Below are positions 42,793-53,400 of a stretch of 64,000 nt of DNA, piece after piece; positions within the stretch are counted from its first letter, which is position 1, and every line of letters begins with the position of its first letter. The stretch is taken from assembly GCF_026151205.1 (NCBI RefSeq), contig NC_087083.1, forward strand, positions 13,204,944 through 13,268,943, given 5' to 3'. The position numbers were made by a program, and so were the translations under genes. This DNA is from Bolinopsis microptera (lineage: Eukaryota; Ctenophora; Tentaculata; Lobata; Bolinopsidae). The notes beneath the pieces were generated by a model. That model saw only the letters and a program-made list of their open reading frames with translations, had not been told where the DNA came from and did not search any database.

Positions 42793-45700
42793 AGCTAAAG
42801 TTCTATTGTATCAGGATTTGAAGAGATCACAATAAGCTGGAGGAGCTAAAGTTCTATTGGATCAGGATTTGAAGAGATCACAGTAAGCTGGAGGAGCTAA
42901 AGTTCTATTGGATCAGGATTTGAAGAGATCACAGTAAGCTGGAGGAGCTAAAGTTCTATTGGATCAGGATTTGAAGAGATCACAGTAAGCTGAAGGAGCT
43001 AAAGTTCTATTGGATCAGGATTTGAAGAGATCACAGTAAGCTGGAGGAGCTAAAGTTCTATTAGATCAGGATTTGAAGAGATCACAGTAAGCTGGAGGAG
43101 CTAAAGTTCTATTGGATCAGGATTTGAAGAGATCACAGTAAGCTGGAGGAGCTAAAGTTCTATTAGATCAGGATTTGAAGAGATCACAGTAAGCTGGAGG
43201 AGCTAAAGTTCTATTGGATCAGGATTTGAAGAGATCACAGTAAGCTGGAGGAGCTAAAGTTCTATTGGATCATGATTTGAAGAGGACACAGTAAGCTGGA
43301 GGAGCTAAAGTTCTATTGGATCAGGATTTGAAGAGATCACAGTAAGCTGGAGTAGCTAAAGTTCTATTGGATCAGGATTTGAAGAGATCACAGTAAGCTG
43401 GAGGAGCTAAAGTTCTATTGGATCAGGATTTGAAGAGATCACAGTAAGCTGGAGGAGCTAAAGTTCTATTGGATCAGGATTTGAAGAGATCACAGTAAGC
43501 TGGAGGAGCTAAAGTTCTATTTGATCAGGATTTGAAGAGATCACAGTAAGCTGGAGGAGCTAAAGTTCTATTGGATCAGGATTTGAAGAGATCACAGTAA
43601 GCTGAAGGAGCTAAAGTTCTATTGGATCAGGATTTGAAGAGATCACAGTAAGCTGGAGGAGCTAAAGTTCTATTGGATCAGGATTTGAACAGATCACAGT
43701 AAGCTGGAGGAGCTAAAGTTCTATTGGATCAGGATTTGAAGAGATCACAGTAAGCTGGAGGAGCTAAAGTTCTATTGGATCAGGATTTGAAGAGATCACA
43801 GTAAGCTGGAGGAGCTAAAGTTCCATTTGATCAGGATTTGAAGAGATCACAGTAAGCTGGAGGAGCTAAAGTTCTATTGGATCAGGATTTGAAGAGATCA
43901 CAGTAAGCTGGAGGAGCTAAAGTTCCATTTGATCAGGATTTGAAGAGATCACAGTAAGCTGGAGGAGCTAAAGTTCTATTGGATCAGGATTTGAAGAGAT
44001 CGCAGTGAGCTGGAGGAGCTAAAGTTCCATTGGATCAGGATTTGAAGAGATCACAGTAAGCTGGAGGAGCTAAAGTTCTATTGGATCAGGATTTGAAGAG
44101 ATCACAGTAAGCTGGAGGAGCTAAAGTTCTATTGGATCAGGATTTGAACAGATCACAGTAAGCTGGAGGAGCTAAAGTTCTATTGGATCAGGATTTGAAG
44201 AGATCACAGTAAGCTGGAGGAGCTAAAGTTCTATTGGATCAGGATTTGAACAGATCACAGTAAGCTGGAGGAGCTAAAGTTCTATTGGATCAGGATTTGA
44301 AGAGATCGCAGTAAGCTGGAGGAGCTAAAGTTCTATTGGATCAGGATTTGAAGAGATCACAGTAAGCTGGAGGAGCTAAAGTTCTATTGGATCAGGATTT
44401 GAAGAGATCACAGTAAGCTGGAGGAGCTAAAGTTCTATTGGATCAGGATTTGAAGAGATCACAGTAAGCTGGAGGAGCTAAAGTTCTATTGGATCAGGAT
44501 TTGAAGAGATCACAGTAAGCTGGAGGAGCTAAAGTTCTATTGGATCAGGATTTGAAGAGATCACAGTAAGCTAGAGGAGCTAAAGTTCTATTGGATCAGG
44601 ATTTGAAGAGATCACAGTAAGCTGGAGGAGCTAAAGTTCTATTGGATCAGGATTTGAAGAGATCACAGTAAGCTGGAGGAGCTAAAGTTCTATTGGATCA
44701 GGATTTGAAGAGATCACAGTAAGCTGGAGGAGCTAAAGTTCTATTGGATCAGGATTTGAAGAGATCACAGTAAGCTGGAGGAGCTAAAGTTCTATTGTAT
44801 CAGGATTTAAAGAGATCACAGTAAGCTGAAGGAGCTAAAGTTCTATTGTATCAGGATTTAAAGAGATCACAGTAAGCTGGAGGAGCTAAAGTTCTATTGG
44901 ATCAGGATTTGAAGAGATCACAGTAAGCTGGAGGAGCTAAAGTTCTATTTGATCAGGATTTGAAGAGATCACAGTAAGCTGGAGGAGCTAAAGTTCTATT
45001 GGATCAGGATTTGAAGAGATCACAGTAAGCTGGAGGAGCTAAAGTTCTATTGGATCAGGATTTGAAGAGATCACAGTAAGCTGGAGGAGCTAAAGTTCTA
45101 TTGGATCAGGATTTGAAGAGATCACAGTAAGCTGGAGGAGCTAAAGTTCTATTGGATCAGGATTTGAAGAGATCACAGTAAGCTGGAGGAGCTAAAGTTC
45201 TATTGGATCAGGATTTGAAGAGATCACAGTAAGCTGGAGGAGCTAAAGTTCTATTGGATCAGGATTTGAAGAGATCACAGTAAGCTGGAGGAGCTAAAGT
45301 TCTATTGGATCAGGATTTGAAGAGATCACAGTAAGCTGGAGTAGCTAAAGTTCTATTGGATCAGGATTTGAAGAGATCACAGTAAGCTGGAGGAGCTAAA
45401 GTTCTATTTGATCAGGATTTGAAGAGATCACAGTAAGCTGGAGGAGCTAAAGTTCTATTGTATCAGGATTTGAAGAGATCACAGTAAGCTGGAGGAGCTA
45501 AAGTTCTATTGGATCAGGATTTGAAGAGATCACAGTAAGCTGGAGGAGCTAAAGTTCTATTGTATCAGGATTTGAAGAGATCACAGTAAGCTGGAGGAGC
45601 TAAAGTTCTATTGGATCAGGATTTGAAGAGATCACAGTAAGCTGGAGGAGCTAAAGTTCTATTGGATCAGGATTTGAAGAGATCACAGTAAGCTGGAGGA

Positions 45701-45905
45701 GCTAAAGTTCTATTGGATCATGATTTGAAGAGATCACAGTAAGCTGGAGGAGCTAAAGTTCTATTGGATCAGGATTTGAAGAGATCACAGTAAGCTGGAG
45801 GAGCTAAAGTTCTATTGGATCAGGATTTGAAGAGATCACAGTAAGCTGGAGGAGCTAAAGTTCTATTGGATCAGGATTTGAAGAGATCACAGTAAGCTGG
45901 AGGAG
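42793..45905 (-). repeat. 61-unit array of a 51-bp repeat carrying the PPAYCDLFKS-stop tail
   Basis: The unit (plus-strand start AGCTAAAGTTCTATTGG) recurs exactly every 51 bp from 42793 to 45853 with only point changes. On the minus strand each unit reads APPAYCDLFKS, stop, SNRTL: the last 11 codons and stop of the gene at 45871-46239 plus 15 bp of 3' UTR. 51 is a multiple of three, so the frame is kept in every unit. The first unit (45871 onwards) is the gene's own C-terminus. Confidence 0.93.
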
Positions 45906-46239
45906 CGTCCCCTACAGGTGGAGTATTGACTGTGTTCTCTGCAGTTTGTGGTGGAAGTAACGAATAGTACGGTGTAGGGTTACAATGTTCTAGTATGTGT
46001 GTGGTATAAGGTTGGAAATGTTGGAATAATACCGGTGACTGATGGACTTGTAGATCTACTGGGAAGGTTATCTGAACCTCGCCAGTACCATGATGATAAC
46101 GGTTATGTTGCGTCAGTGCTTCGTTGGATTTGAATGCTGTTATGAGCCTTTTGAAGCATCTTTTCAGACAGCAAAACAACAACAAAATTGGGGGCCAGAC
46201 AAATAAAATTACAAAGATGAGTAGCACTTTATCCGACAT
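45871..46239 (-). CDS. Small membrane protein with PPAY tail, paralogue 3
   Basis: 122 residues, single exon, ATG at 46239. An N-terminal membrane segment (VLLIFVILFVWPPILLLF) is followed by CC and basic residues (KRCFKRL), typical of a cytosolic-side boundary with palmitoylation potential. The C-terminal block YYSLLPPQTAENTVNTP...DAPPAYCDLFKS matches paralogue 2. PPAY fits the PPxY motif bound by WW domains. Its final codons and stop are the founder of the 61-copy downstream array, so its 3' UTR would be several kb of tail copies unless polyadenylated early. A 20-bp repeat array lies about 190 bp upstream. Confidence 0.7.
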   Translation of the reverse strand: MSDKVLLIFVILFVWPPILLLFCCLKRCFKRLITAFKSNEALTQHNRYHHGTGEVQITFPVDLQVHQSPVLFQHFQPYTTHILEHCNPTPYYSLLPPQTAENTVNTPPVGDAPPAYCDLFKS

Positions 46240-46426
46240 TTTGAATGTACTTCAATGTAGTTCAAAACAACTAAACTTAAGCTGTACAAACAATCAAAAC
46301 AATCATTGACCGAAGATAAATGAGTAAGTGATGTATCTTATCATTATCGTTTTGTTCTGTTCATCAATAGGGTAAATAAAATCTTTTGTCTCAGTAATGT
46401 GATGTATAAAAAATATTGATTTTCCA

Positions 46427-46750
46427 GCTCATTATACGATTACCTAGCTCATTATACGATTACCTAGCTCATTATACGATTACTTAGCTCATTATACGAT
46501 TACCTAGCTCATTATACGATTACCTAGCTCATTATACGATTACCTAGCTCATTATACGATTACCTAGCTCATTATACGATTACCTAGCTCATTATACGAT
46601 TACCTAGCTCATTATACGATTACTTAGCTCATTATACGATTACCTAGCTCATTATACGATTACTTAGTTCATTATACGATTACCTAGCTCATTATACGAT
46701 TACCTAGCTCATTATACGATTACCTAGCTCATTATACGATTACCTAGCTC
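46427..46750. repeat. 20-bp minisatellite (AGCTCATTATACGATTACCT)n
   Basis: About 16 nearly perfect units just 5' of the PPAY gene, in its promoter region. Variation is mostly C/T within TACCT / TACTT. No coding sense. 46751-47640 is AT-rich with nothing recognised. Confidence 0.92.
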
Positions 46751-47642
46751 ACTGCTCAACCTATTTGGTCCTGTCCACCGGGATTTTGAGGCATAAAACA
46801 GTGTGATGTTTGCCTGAACTTTGCGTTGTTATTATGTGGGAAATTTTAAAATGCCACTGATTATTGTTTTGAATAGAGGCAAATTTCTTCCAGTTTTTTC
46901 TGTGAAAAAGTTTTCACAGTACATCGATTCTATTGCTGATGACGCTTTTTAGTTGTTATGCAAAAGCATCTTACCATCTCATGTGTACTACTAATAAGCA
47001 CGTGCAAGAAAACACTGGTATAAAGCAATTCTATATCTTATTGAAAGTGAATAGGTAGTATAAAATTGTAAAACATATGATTCCGTTTAAAAACCTATTA
47101 CATACTTATAAGCTTAACAGTATAATGACTGAAGAGTGAAGATGACTATTAATTCTTTTGCATCCTGCAGTTCAAGCTTATATTTTATTGGATCAAGTAA
47201 TAGTTCGAATGTGTCCGTTTTTAAACGAATAACTGAAATATAATTATGATGACAAATTTCGATTCGCCAGTTGAATCGAGATTTCGCTAAAAGATCTCTA
47301 CGTATTGTTGCACAAATAAAAGTGAAATAAAAGTGAAATAAACGTTTAAAAATTATATGATTTTATCTCAGTAATGTTACAGTATGTTGACACAATAAAC
47401 TAATAAACATACACATTTATTTTTATTACATTCTAGATAGTTACAAGCTTATTTCTTGGTTAAGAAGCTACATTTAAGACTCAAAAAATCTAATAACAAT
47501 TCTAGACCTTATTCAAAGTGAATAGGTATGTAGCTTTTCCCCTGGTAAGAAGTATAAAATTAAAAACATCTGATTTCATTTAAAAACCTATAACCGACAT
47601 ACTAATAATTCATCCCGAATCAAGTCAACATTGCAGCATTGT

Positions 47643-49043
47643 TTAGTCGCCCCCTCCTCCGAAGTCGTCCCCTCCTCCGAAGTCGTCCCCTCCTCCGAAG
47701 TCATCCCCTCCTCCGAAGTCGCCCCCTCCTCCGAAGTCGTCCCCTCCTCCGAAGTCGCCCCCTCCTCCGAAGTCGTCCCCTCCTCCGAAGTCGCCCCCTC
47801 CTCCGAAGTCGTCCCCTCCTCCGAAGTCGTCCCCTCCTCCGAAGTCACCCCCTCCTCCTCCGAAGTCGCCCCCTCCTCCGAAGTCCCCTCCTCCGAAGTC
47901 ACCCCCTCCTCCTCCGAAGTCGCCCCCTCCTCCGAAGTCGCCCCCTCCTCCGAAGTCGCCCACGCCGTCAAAGGCGCCTCCGAAATCGGTACCGTTGATG
48001 CCCTCACCCTCAAAGTTGCCCCCGAAGTCGGTGTCGATGTCGGTGTCGATGCCGCCGAAACCAGAACCTAAACCAGAACCTAAACCAGAACCTAAACTAG
48101 AACCTAAACCATGAGGTTTACGTTGATGAGGGTGTTTCCCAGGGAATTTACCAGGATACTGACCAGGATACTGACTGAGATTGCCTCCAAGATTAAGGGA
48201 CGGCTGAGGCTGCATAGGATACTGACCAGGATACTGACCAGGATACTGACCAGGATACTGAGGGGGATGGCCTCCAATACCTACAAGATTAAGGGAAGGC
48301 TGAGGCTGACCGAATGCATCTAGTTCTACTGCAGGATTGTGACCGGGGTACTGCCCAGGATTCTGAGGAGGATACTGACCAGAGTTCTGACCGGGATACT
48401 GAGGAGGATACTGACCAGGGGGTCCAGCATCTCCTGCGGGATTGTAACCAGGATACTGAGGGGGCTGGCTTCCATCAACTCCAGGATTGTAGGGAGGATA
48501 TTGTGTGGCTCCATCTAGATTTACGGAAGGATTTGCTGCCGTGAATGACGCTGGAGGATGCACTCCACCAGCTGTCTGGGCTGGAATTGCTCTCTGTGCC
48601 TGGGAAGATTTGTTACATTTGATGCAAACGCAGATTAGAACGATGAAGACTATGATGCCTCCAACGACACCTGGAATAATGGGATTAATGTTACTCGAGC
48701 TGCCACTGTAACTAGTCCTTCGCCTGGAATCGTAGCTTATCGCCCTTCTTCTATCGTAGCTTATCGCCCTTCTTCTATCACTGTGAAATGAGATGATTAA
48801 TAAAATGCAGATTCAACATGCTTATTAAAATGTTTCTTCCATAGGAATTTAAATCAGGGCCCGGTGAATCAGGGCCCGGTAAAATGGAGTTTTACTGTAT
48901 TATATGGAAATTTAGAATGTGAGAACTTACGACCACGAAGTGCTCCTCCTTCTTGAGGCCTCACTGATACTGTTGCCATTGTACATTAACAAAACAGCCA
49001 AAACTGCTACAGTTAGGACTGCCCATGTGGTGAACTTTATCAT
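47643..49043 (-). CDS. PPQY-rich single-pass membrane protein, copy A
   Basis: Exon 1 (48931-49043; signal peptide MIKFTTWAVLTVAVLAVLL) joins in phase 2 (TC|T) to exon 2 (47643-48780), giving 416 residues. After the signal peptide is a short Arg/Ser ectodomain (EASRRRSTSW, two DRRRAISY repeats), one membrane helix (PGVVGGIIVFIVLICVC), then a long cytoplasmic tail with many PPQYPG / GQYPPQYPG units. PPQY fits the PPxY motif for WW domains. Copy A differs from B-D in its last 110 residues, which are (DFGGG)n repeats. The layout recalls Shisa/WBP1/VOPP1-type PY-motif adaptors, but I claim no orthology. A CRE/E-box array lies immediately upstream. Confidence 0.8.
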
Positions 49044-49054
49044 GCCTTGAGAAA

Positions 49055-49168
49055 TGTTAAGTCACGTGGTGTTGTGATGACGTCACGTGGTGTTGTGATG
49101 ACGTCACGTGATGTTGTGATGACGTCACGTGGTGTTGTGATGATGTCACGTGGTGTTGTGACGTGCCA
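49055..49168. promoter_or_regulatory. CRE plus E-box promoter array of copy A
   Basis: Five tandem about 21-bp units of the type TGATGACGTCACGTGGTGT begin about 12 bp upstream of the ATG. All five hold the E-box CACGTG and three hold a perfect CRE (TGACGTCA) overlapping it. Equivalent arrays precede copies B, C and D. Confidence 0.6.
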
Positions 49169-49206
49169 TTAAATCAAATGATTTAATGCGTTAAAAAAAC
49201 ATATAA

Positions 49207-49811
49207 ATTTGGGGGGCATCAACCTCATAAATACCTGTTATTCCCTCCGATTTCAAAATAGGTATAAGTATTTATGTATATTTATGGTTATTTAAAGGTT
49301 TTGTTGTTTTTTCAGTATTTTTCCCACTTTTAACATAGTATATTCAATTCTATTCGTAGTGTTTAAAGCTGTTCAAAGTGTTCTTACTGCATGAGGGGGT
49401 TGATATCAAGTTTTAAATCAATTTCTTGGTGTTGGAAAAATTTGATTTTTTGCCTTTATGTACCTTAAACTTGGGTTGTATATAATAGGGTTTTTATTTG
49501 ATCAAAGAATAATGAACAGTTCATAGTACTAGCAAAAGGTTGCTTATATAGGAGTTTCTGAACATTTTGAACAATGTCAACTAAGAATATTTCCAGAGAA
49601 ATTTTTAATCGAAAATTTTAAGTACAAATTTCGTTATGAAATTTTCACCTAAAATTTCAAAAAATCAATGTTGCTCACAATCTTCTGAAACGTCCAAAAA
49701 AGTAACTTTTAGCTGCCCTAGATGATATTTGATAAAATACCTATAAATACCTATTATTCCCTCCCTAGGTATTTATGCTATGTATATTTGGAGGTTGACG
49801 ACCCCCCAAAT
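49207..49811. mobile_element. 605-bp inverted-repeat element upstream of copy A
   Basis: The termini ATTTGGGGGGCATCAACC and GGTTGACGACCCCCCAAAT are inverted, and the homology extends inward through TACCTATTATTCCCTCC-like sequence. No coding capacity. The same element lies upstream of each other copy (55842-56451, 58770-59379, 62131-63809), so it was present before the gene family expanded. Confidence 0.6.
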
Positions 49812-50430
49812 CTGAGGCAAAATTGTGAAGGTTTGTGATTACACAAACCTGATTTTACACAAAGTAAAATTATTTTATCTTAGTTTGTTGATAAAACTAC
49901 ATACACACATATAATATTGTCATTACATTCTAGACACAAGACAGTTGCAAGCTTATTTCTTGTCTATAACAATTCTAATAACAATTCTAAACCTTATTCA
50001 AAGTGAATAGGTTACTGTATGTACTATGTAGCTTCTTTCCAGGGTAAAAAGTATAAAATTATAAAGAAGCTACGTTAAAGAAGAAGCTGATTAAAGAACC
50101 AAAAAATATATAAAATTATACAACATCTAATTTCGTTTAATAAACAGTTACACACAAGACAGTTACAAGCTTATTTCTTGATAAAGAAGATACATTATTA
50201 TTAAGGCTCAAAAAGGTCTAATAGCAATTCTAAACCTTATTCAAAGTGAATTGGTCACTAAATCTTAGCTTTTTCCCGTGGTAAGAAGACGTATCAAATT
50301 ATAAAAAATCTTATTAATAGTTTAAAAACCTATAACCTATTACATACTAATAATTCATCCCGAATCAAGTCAACATTGCAGCATTGTTTAGATTATAATT
50401 GCAAATGACGTACATTTAGAAACAATTTTG

Positions 50431-53400
50431 TTAATCGCCCCCGCCGTCGCCCCCACCGTCTCCCCCGCCCCCGCCGTCATCCCCGCCCCAGCCTCCGCCG
50501 TCACCCCCGCCGTCACTCCCGGAGCTGGAGAGATCGTGACCAAGACCGCTACCAAGACCAAAACCAAAACCTTTTCTAGGAGAACGTTTACCCCCGCCAT
50601 CACTGGAGCTGGAGCTGGAGAGATTTTTACCAAAACCAAAACCAAAACCTTTTCTAGGAGAACGTTGCTCAGGGACTGGTGGAGGGTACTGACCAGGGGG
50701 TCCAGCATCTCCTGCGGGATTGTAACCAGGATACTGAGGGGGCTGGCTTCCATCAGCTCCAGGATTGTAGGGAGGATATTGTGTGGCTCCATCTAGATCT
50801 ACGGAAGGATTTGCTGCTGTGAATGACGCTGGAGGATACTGAGGAGGATGCTGATCAGGATACTGAGGAGGATACTGACCAGGGGGTCCAGCATCTCCTG
50901 CGGGATTGTAGCCAGGATACTGAGGGGGCTGGCTTCCATCAGCTCCAAGATTGTAGGGAGGATATTGTGTGGCTCCATCTAGATCTACGGAAGGATTTGC
51001 TGCCGTGAATGACGCTGGAGGATGTACTTCACCTGCTGTCTGGGCTGGAATTGCTCTCTGTGCCTCGGAAGATTTGTTACATTTGATGCAAACGCAGATT
51101 AGAACGATGAAGACTATGATGCCTCCAACGACACCTGGAATAATGGGATTAATGTTACTCGAGCTGCCACTGTAACTAGTCCTTCGCCTGGAATCGTAGC
51201 TTATCGCCCTTCTTCTATCGTAGCTTATCGCCCTTCTTCTATCACTGTGAAATGAGATGATTAATAAAATGGGGGGGGGGGGGGGGGGGGGTGTAACCCA
51301 AAAAAACCCAACTCCTACCCAAGAAAAGGTAATACTGGGATTGGGTTTTTTTGGGTTTTTTTGGGTTTTTTAAACAAAATTTAAACAAAATTCTAGCCAT
51401 TTCATTAATTGTATTGAATGTGAATTATTTCCCACTGAGTCTTACCTACGTGTTGTTCTCATGTCTTAACTTAATAGATAGTTTACATAGTATATAAGTG
51501 TGTTTATATTGATAGTATGTTATCACGATAGCAAACAGGATGTCTCGTTCATCAAGATATAATCCATATGAATGCACAAAGTGGAAATGTGCCAAACGTG
51601 GCAAATGTGTTCTCCTGTCATGGAAGGAGGCTATGACGAAGGTCAAGGGCAAGTCAAAGCACATGACTTAAATTACTTGACTTAAGGCAGAGTCCGAGTC
51701 TCGATGATGTGTCTCCAAAGCTTTCTGTCCGCCATAAGCTCCTTAATCTCCCCAGTGTTCTTGAGTCCAGTGTCACTTATTAGGTTATCGACTAAGGTGA
51801 GCGCTGGTCTACCCCTCCCAAGGTTCCCAAAGGAGAAGTTGGTGTGCTGCCAGGTCATCATGTCGCTGGATGTGCCCAGCCAACCTCATTCTTCTGGCCT
51901 GTATCTTCGAAATAACTCTTGGGAGTGATCCAAAGACCTCCTTGTTGGTGCGATGTCCTCTCCAGTCCACGTTTAGGGCCATCCGAAGCATTCTACTGTA
52001 ACATCCGTCTATTCTTTTCTTCAAAGATTCTGTTATTGTCCACGTTTTCGTTCCATACAGGAAGATTGATTCAACCGTAGCTTGAACAGACGGATCTTTA
52101 AATCTCGGCGCAAATTGGACCTCCATATAGCCTACATTTTGTGGTAGACAGCCCATGCCTTGGCCTTGCGTCACCTAAAGTCGTGCTCCGTTGTACTAAA
52201 ATCCTCAACTTCTTCTAAGGCATGTCCGTCCTTAGAGATTATTGTGTGTGGCTCCTCTCCTACTAAATTAACTGTAAGATGGTTGGTTTTAGACAAAAAA
52301 GATTTCATGCCTCCTCATCAGATGAGGCTTCTGTAGGACTGTAGCATGTGATGACAGTGAGCCTGGGCTTTCCATTAAGAGACATGGTGAGGATCCTTGC
52401 GCTGTAAGATTTTATAACTTTATAAGACTTATAGCCTCATATGCGCTGCTGTCCTCGTGAAGATGATTCCTACTCTCCCATTAGAAGTGCCAGCTGCGTT
52501 TCTCCACGCAGATGAGATCACTGGATGAATCCCTTTGTTCATCTTTTCTATTCTGGTATTCTCGATAATCAGCATGGACCACCCGATGTTCGATTCTTGC
52601 AGGGCAAGGATGTGCAGCTTGCTTCGAGAAAATAGTTCTGCAAGTTCGACGCGTTTGCGCTGTTCTCTGGCTGTTCTTATGTTAAATGTGCTAACCTTAG
52701 CAGTCCTTTTACATGATACAATACAATTGATGTTCATATTTTTTTGATGTTTTCTTGTTTGACTTTCTGTAGAAATAGGTTGTCATGTTGTGGAGACCGA
52801 GTCATCAGCTTCTGTAATAGCAGCGTAATTACCCCGGCAACCACTTCCACTAGAAAAATAAGGGGCTTTAACCCTTAAGCTGTTGATAAACTTCATCTTG
52901 ACTTTTCAGTTTGCTCACAATCCTGTGCAGTCCCCTGCACATTGGCAGTGGATTGTGTTCTTAACTCTTGCGCCACTAAAAGGTTAAGGGCATCCGCTTG
53001 AACAATAGCCATCTTTAACTCTCACCATAATATCTTGGGTATCTTGAGCATGTAATTGCACGAACATATGCTATACAAGACAAATGTGACACTTCCTTTT
53101 TCTACCCAACAGCATCAGTTGTAATCCTTACCCAATCGTCACCTGCTCCAGTGTGGGACTTTCCGATTTTATCCCAAAGCATAAGGAGGTTAGAGTGAGA
53201 ACAGAGCTACACTTTAGCGGAGAATAACCCTTCCCTTGACTACCTCGTTACCCGGTACCCCGGGCATAGGGAGCCGTATCCTGACTACCAGAGTGTGGTC
53301 CAGTCTAGCTGGGTCATAGTAGACTAGGTTGAACAGGGTAACAGCCAACACCTCTTTAGCTACTGTGCAATCCACAGTAAAGATTTACGAGTCTCAAAGC

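Noticed and set aside
42793-46750. CRISPR array
   Set aside because: Units are directly adjacent with no unique spacers, there are no Cas genes, and the DNA is eukaryotic. The 51-bp unit derives from a gene tail.
47631-48071. Plus-strand frames with SSEVVP or LLRSRP repeats
   Set aside because: Antisense of the DFGGG repeat tail of PPQY copy A.
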